Positions 6,559 through 9,641 of a DNA stretch of 9,641 bases are shown one piece after another. The stretch lies in assembly GCA_013314865.1 (NCBI GenBank), contig JABUEV010000060.1:1-9641 (forward strand), in the 5' to 3' direction. The notes below the pieces were generated by a model. That model saw nothing but the letters and a program-made list of their open reading frames with translations, was not told the DNA's origin and ran no database searches. The translations under genes were made by a program, and so were the position numbers. Origin of the DNA: Bacteroidales bacterium (lineage in GTDB: Bacteria; Bacteroidota; Bacteroidia; Bacteroidales; VadinHA17). The number at the start of each line of letters is the position of its first letter. Positions within the stretch are counted from its first letter, which is position 1.

Positions 6559-7649
6559 TATAAACTCCAGCCTTTCCTTCTTCTCTCATAATGCTTCGAA
6601 TCACCCCAGTCGCCGTAAATAATCTCGTGATCCACAAGACTTATTCTTGCTTCGAGACAATTGCGGCAATCTTCTTCCGAATCATCCGTGCATGGTTTGT
6701 TTTCGTACAACCTGTAACTGTCGCGGTATTTTCCGGGAGTAATATTTGGCATTATAATGTTTGCACCAGCCATCACGCCTTTTTCCCTTCCGATGGGGTC
6801 AATAGCCTGAAGTGCAGTGGCTGCAACAATGTTAATATCCTTCATCATGATTCTTATAATGGCAATCATCTTCAGGGCAAGGTCAAATCTCTTCACGGCT
6901 GGAATAAGCTTATCCGCGTATTCAATCAGAGGGGTGTCGGCATGTTCTATATAGGGGCCCATTCCGCACATGTCAATATCAAATTCTTGCATAAACAGAA
7001 GATCTCCTGCAAGATCATCCAGGGTCTGAAAAGGAAGTCCTATCATTACTCCTGTGCCTGTCATATAACCTATATCCTGCAGACTCTTAAGACAATCAAG
7101 TCTTCTCCGGAAGTCATGCATGCTGTTGTTAGGATGGATTTTGCGGTAGAGAGACTCATTTGAAGCTTCTATCCTCAGGAGATACCTGTGAGCGCCGGCT
7201 TCGTACCACCTCCTGTAGACTTCGGGTTCCTGCTCTCCCACTGAAAGAGTAATGCCAAGCCTTCCATCCGACAATTCTTTTATTTTATGAATCAGGGATT
7301 CTATGCGATCGGAAACAGTCTTGCTTTCAAGTTCGCCTGATTGCAGGGCTATTGAACCGTAATTATTATCAAATGCAAATTTTGCAGCTGCCAGTATCTC
7401 TTCGTCGCTAAGATTATACCTTTCAAGTTTCCTGTTGCCTTTTCTTATGCCGCAATAAAGACAATCCTTACTGCATATATTTGAGAATTCAATAAGACCT
7501 CTTAGCCAAACCCTTTTGCCGATGTATTTTTCCTTTACTTCAGATGCCTTCCTGAAAAGCATGATTCTATCTTCCCCTTCAGCAGAAAGAAGTCTGATTA
7601 TCTCATCCTTCGTAAATTCTTCCTTTTCCAGTATCTCTTTTATCCCCAT
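6558..7649 (-). CDS. hydE: [FeFe]-hydrogenase H-cluster radical SAM maturase HydE
   Basis: HydE is the radical-SAM enzyme that acts on the HydG-made Fe(CO)2CN-cysteine complex during H-cluster assembly. The 363-residue product fits the family (about 350). Its cluster motif is C59-x3-C63-x2-C66 (CSKDCLYC), followed by GIRKGN. Further conserved blocks are LQSGE (near 102-106), RIEASNESLYRKIHP (159-173), GVMIGLPFQT (200-209), and PNITPGKYRDSYRLYENKP (301-319). A C-terminal C320-x7-C328-x2-C331 triad matches the optional second Fe-S cluster site known from Thermotoga maritima HydE. BioB is excluded by these blocks and by the context. I start at 7649 (MGIKEIL); an ATG six bases upstream (7655) is part of the last repeat unit of the adjoining array and would add only Met-Val. 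It is transcribed away from the acyl-CoA ligase gene. Confidence 0.96.
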   Translation of the reverse strand: MGIKEILEKEEFTKDEIIRLLSAEGEDRIMLFRKASEVKEKYIGKRVWLRGLIEFSNICSKDCLYCGIRKGNRKLERYNLSDEEILAAAKFAFDNNYGSIALQSGELESKTVSDRIESLIHKIKELSDGRLGITLSVGEQEPEVYRRWYEAGAHRYLLRIEASNESLYRKIHPNNSMHDFRRRLDCLKSLQDIGYMTGTGVMIGLPFQTLDDLAGDLLFMQEFDIDMCGMGPYIEHADTPLIEYADKLIPAVKRFDLALKMIAIIRIMMKDINIVAATALQAIDPIGREKGVMAGANIIMPNITPGKYRDSYRLYENKPCTDDSEEDCRNCLEARISLVDHEIIYGDWGDSKHYERRRKGWSL

Positions 7650-7652
7650 AAC

Positions 7653-7812
7653 CATTCAACCTTTCAACCATTCAACCTTTCAACCTTTCAACCATTCAAC
7701 CTTTCAACCTTTCAACCATTCAACCTTTCAACCATTCAACCTTTCAACCATTCAACCTTTCAACCATTCAACCCTTCAACCATTCAACCATTCAACCATT
7801 CAACCCTTCAGC
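7653..7812. repeat. Octamer tandem array in the hydE leader (20 units)
   Basis: Twenty 8-bp units run without a break from the hydE start codon outwards. Ten are cattcaac, seven or eight ctttcaac, the rest ccttcaac or the degenerate terminal ccttcagc, with the two main units mostly alternating. The + strand has no G from 7632 to 7810, so RNA in the hydE direction has no C over 179 bases. In the hydE sense, the units read gttgaatg and gttgaaag, giving repeated AAAGG-TTGA-ATG modules. This is not a CRISPR array: there are no spacers. Confidence 0.95.
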
Positions 7813-7872
7813 CTACCGCCCACAGCCTACCGCCTTCTGCCTTCCGCCTTCTGCCTTCCGCCCACCGCCTTC
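7810..7872. repeat. Heptamer tandem array next to the hydE leader array (9 units)
   Basis: Nine 7-bp units: agcctac, cgcccac, agcctac, cgccttc, tgccttc, cgccttc, tgccttc, cgcccac, cgccttc. They follow the octamer array with only a three-base overlap of register, so the period switches from 8 to 7 at about 7810. The array is pyrimidine-rich on the + strand and more GC-rich than the octamers. Confidence 0.9.
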
Positions 7873-7877
7873 AACCA

Positions 7878-7885
7878 CAAATGTA
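7878..7885 (-). promoter_or_regulatory. Candidate -7 promoter box for hydE
   Basis: On the - strand, TACATTTG matches TAnnTTTG exactly. It lies just outside the heptamer array, so a transcript would start near 7871 and its leader of about 220 bases would consist almost entirely of the two arrays. No TTG -33 box is evident upstream (GGTTAAAAAGC precedes it). Confidence 0.35.
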
Positions 7886-7928
7886 GCTTTTTAACCAGTT
7901 CATGATGCCTTATAAAATAACATGACAC

Positions 7929-7936
7929 TAATTTTG
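7929..7936 (+). promoter_or_regulatory. Candidate -7 box facing the acyl-CoA ligase gene
   Basis: TAATTTTG matches TAnnTTTG exactly on the + strand, diverging from the hydE box 44 bases away. It is 187 bases before the ligase ATG, which would leave a long leader, and no -33 TTG stands at the right distance, so support is weak. Confidence 0.25.
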
Positions 7937-8122
7937 TTTATACCTGTTAATTTTTATTATATTGCTGACAGTAAAACAAAGGTGGAAGCTTTGAGGTTTA
8001 TTGTTATCTCACAGATATTCTTATTTGTCGTTGCGCAGAACGTTGGGTATCTTAAGCGCTTTGCAGGGCTTTGAGGATTTACGGACATAAAGTTGCCTGA
8101 ATCATTTTATTAACCTGCATTT

Positions 8123-9641
8123 ATGATAAATGACAAACTGATAAATCCGGAAAGCATTGCAGTTATTGGAGGGTCGGATGACCTGTTCAAGCCGGGAGGA
8201 AGAATTCTCAGGAACATTATTGACGGCAGTTATCGCGGCAGTCTTTATGTGGTGAATCCTAACAGGGACAGGGTTCAGGGTGTGCCTTCATTCAGGGACC
8301 CTTCACAATTGCCTGTGGTTGATTTAGCAATTCTTGCCATACCTGCCAGGTCATGTCTTCCTGTTGTGGATATTCTTTTAAGAGAAAAGAATACGAAGGC
8401 TTTTATAATTATTTCAGCAGGTTTTAGTGAGTCAGGTGAAGAAGGAAAAAGATTAGAATCAGAGATAAAGGATCTTATATCAAAAGCCGGAGCATGTCTG
8501 ATCGGGCCTAATTGTATTGGTGTAATAACACCTGCTTACAGCGGAGTATTCACCACGCCGGTTCCGGGTCTTGACAGCAGGGGATGTGATTTTGTGTCGG
8601 GTTCGGGAGCAACTGCAGTATTCATTTTTGAGTCTGCCATGCCCAAGGGGCTTACCTTTTCAAGTGTCTATTCTGTTGGCAACAGTGCTCAGACAGGGGT
8701 GGAGGAGGTACTCGAATACTGGGATAACACATTTGACCCGATTGCCAGTTCAACTATCAAGCTTATTTATGTTGAGAGCATTCGTGACCCTGACAAGCTT
8801 CTTCACCATGCATCATCTCTTATAAGAAAAGGATGCAGGATTGCAGCCATAAAAGCAGGCACGACAGAGGCAGGCTCACGTGCGGCTACTTCTCACACTG
8901 GTGCAATGGCATCTTCTGATTCAGCTGTGGAGGCACTTTTTCGCAAAGCCGGAATAGTGAGATGCTCGGGAAGGGAGGAGCTGACCACTGTTGCATCGGT
9001 TTTTATGCATAAGCCGCTGAAAGGAAAGAATATAGCTATCATTACCCATGCAGGAGGTCCGGCTGTAATGCTTGCTGATGCTCTTGCTGCCGGTGGAATG
9101 AATATTCCGGCAATAACCGGAAAGGATCATGAAACCCTGCTTTCAATGATGAACCCCGGTGCCTCTGCAGGCAACCCGATCGACCTGATGGCCACCGCTA
9201 CCAATGAACAGCTTGACAACGTGATTGAGTATGTCGACAAAAAACTGCCGGGCATCGACGGCATGACTGTAATATTTGGAAGCAACGGCCTCAACGATAT
9301 GACCGAAATATATGACCTGCTACACAGTAAACTTCTTAAATGCGACAAGCCTCTTTATCCTATCCTTCCTTCTATCTCAAGTTCGCGTAAAGAACTCCAG
9401 TATTTTCTCGATAAAGGACATGTTAATTTTCCTGACGAGGTGGTTTTGGGCCGTGCTCTTACAAAAATATTCAATACACCTTATCCGGCCGATGAGAAGA
9501 TTTTCCTTGAAGGAGTCGATGTGCCTCAGATAAGAAGAATAATCGATAATGCAAAGCCGGGATACCTTGATCCGCCGGTTATCCAGCAACTGCTTAATGC
9601 AGCAAGTATTCCGATAGTGAGGGAGGCGGTAGTAACTACGC
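8123..9641 (+). CDS. ADP-forming acetate/acyl-CoA ligase, N-terminal part (runs off window)
   Basis: This family converts acyl-CoA, ADP and phosphate to the free acid, CoA and ATP through a phosphohistidine. The 506 visible codons are open to the window edge. Domains in order: CoA-binding Rossmann domain (INPESIAVIGGSDD, 7-20; CLIGPNCIGV, 125-134), first succinyl-CoA-ligase-like domain (about 150-290), and second (about 300-450, KNIAIITHAGGPAVM). The phosphorylated histidine is H258 in ATSHTGAMASSD (255-266). The usual SQSG loop is SGSG here (159-162). The last visible residues, VIQQLLNAASIPIVREAVVTT, resemble the start of the ATP-grasp domain, so this is probably the fused alpha-beta form of about 700 residues. 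A TAA at 8111-8113 in frame makes 8123 the first possible ATG. It could yield ATP from acetyl-CoA alongside hydrogen formation; true acyl specificity cannot be read from the sequence. Confidence 0.92.
   Translation, partial: MINDKLINPESIAVIGGSDDLFKPGGRILRNIIDGSYRGSLYVVNPNRDRVQGVPSFRDPSQLPVVDLAILAIPARSCLPVVDILLREKNTKAFIIISAGFSESGEEGKRLESEIKDLISKAGACLIGPNCIGVITPAYSGVFTTPVPGLDSRGCDFVSGSGATAVFIFESAMPKGLTFSSVYSVGNSAQTGVEEVLEYWDNTFDPIASSTIKLIYVESIRDPDKLLHHASSLIRKGCRIAAIKAGTTEAGSRAATSHTGAMASSDSAVEALFRKAGIVRCSGREELTTVASVFMHKPLKGKNIAIITHAGGPAVMLADALAAGGMNIPAITGKDHETLLSMMNPGASAGNPIDLMATATNEQLDNVIEYVDKKLPGIDGMTVIFGSNGLNDMTEIYDLLHSKLLKCDKPLYPILPSISSSRKELQYFLDKGHVNFPDEVVLGRALTKIFNTPYPADEKIFLEGVDVPQIRRIIDNAKPGYLDPPVIQQLLNAASIPIVREAVVTT

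Larger units (their letters stand above)
7873..8122. other. Divergent intergenic region between hydE and the ligase gene
   Basis: This 250-bp AT-rich stretch has no credible gene, tRNA or terminator. Apart from the two -7 boxes it holds an imperfect inverted repeat, tttgttt at 7934-7940 against aaacaaa at 7974-7980, a 9-base direct repeat GCTTTGAGG at 7988-7996 and 8068-8076, the palindrome AAGCGCTT (8054-8061), and a small cgtt/aacg stem near 8029-8042. None can be assigned a function. Confidence 0.5.

Noticed and set aside
6446..6637. 64-residue N-terminal extension of the M14 protein
   Set aside because: It would be translated from the end of hydE and two octamer arrays, and would bury the signal peptide.
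7653..7872. CRISPR array
   Set aside because: Units are 7-8 bp with no unique spacers, and no cas genes are present.
7516..7905. Open frame on the + strand encoding an 8-residue repeat protein (QPFNHSTF-like)
   Set aside because: It is the antisense of the hydE start plus the octamer array, which has no stop codons on this strand; the repeat nature alone makes it open.
7962..7979. Rex box between hydE and the ligase gene
   Set aside because: TTGCTGACAGTAAAACAA matches only 10 of 14 positions, with mismatches in both half-sites; too weak to call.
8029..8061. Small RNA or terminator hairpin
   Set aside because: The cgtt/aacg stem and AAGCGCTT palindrome are too short, have no T-tract, and no transcript evidence supports them.

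Overview
The window looks like a chromosomal segment of an anaerobic Bacteroidota bacterium, probably of the Bacteroidales type. The evidence is a Rex/HydE/HydG/TM1266-type [FeFe]-hydrogenase gene set, a large secreted M14 peptidase with a C-terminal glutamine-amidotransferase-like region, few Shine-Dalgarno sequences, and several exact matches to the Bacteroidota -7 promoter box TAnnTTTG. No taxon can be fixed from the sequence alone.

Layout. On the + strand come the last 42 residues of a sensor histidine kinase (2-130), the NADH/NAD+-sensing repressor Rex (135-758), a RibF-like FAD synthetase whose riboflavin-kinase half has lost its signature (768-1691), the radical-SAM maturase HydG (1755-3179), a tandem-repeat spacer (3195-3352) and a 174-residue protein made of two TM1266-like ACT domains (3364-3888). 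Convergent to these, on the - strand, lie a secreted M14 zinc carboxypeptidase-like protein (6445 down to 3902) and, upstream of it, the second radical-SAM maturase HydE (7649 down to 6558). After a long repeat-rich divergent region, the + strand carries the start of an ADP-forming acetate/acyl-CoA ligase (from 8123) that runs off the window.

How the genes fit together. HydG makes the Fe(CO)2CN synthon and HydE processes it on the way to the H-cluster of [FeFe]-hydrogenase. Rex reports the NADH/NAD+ ratio, which hydrogen production relieves. A flavin-cofactor enzyme could supply an NADH-linked hydrogenase. The ADP-forming ligase turns acyl-CoA into acid plus ATP, the usual partner of H2-forming fermentation. 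The hydrogenase itself and hydF are not in the window. Two Rex-operator-like sequences are visible, one in front of hydG and one, a 13/14 match, at the start of the M14 peptidase gene.

The most unusual features are: every larger intergenic gap is filled by short tandem arrays with periods of exactly 7 or 8 bp; the hydE leader is a cytosine-free array with ten repeat-borne ATGs and SD-like motifs; the hydrogenase-associated ACT protein is internally duplicated; and the RibF paralogue has a degenerate kinase domain.
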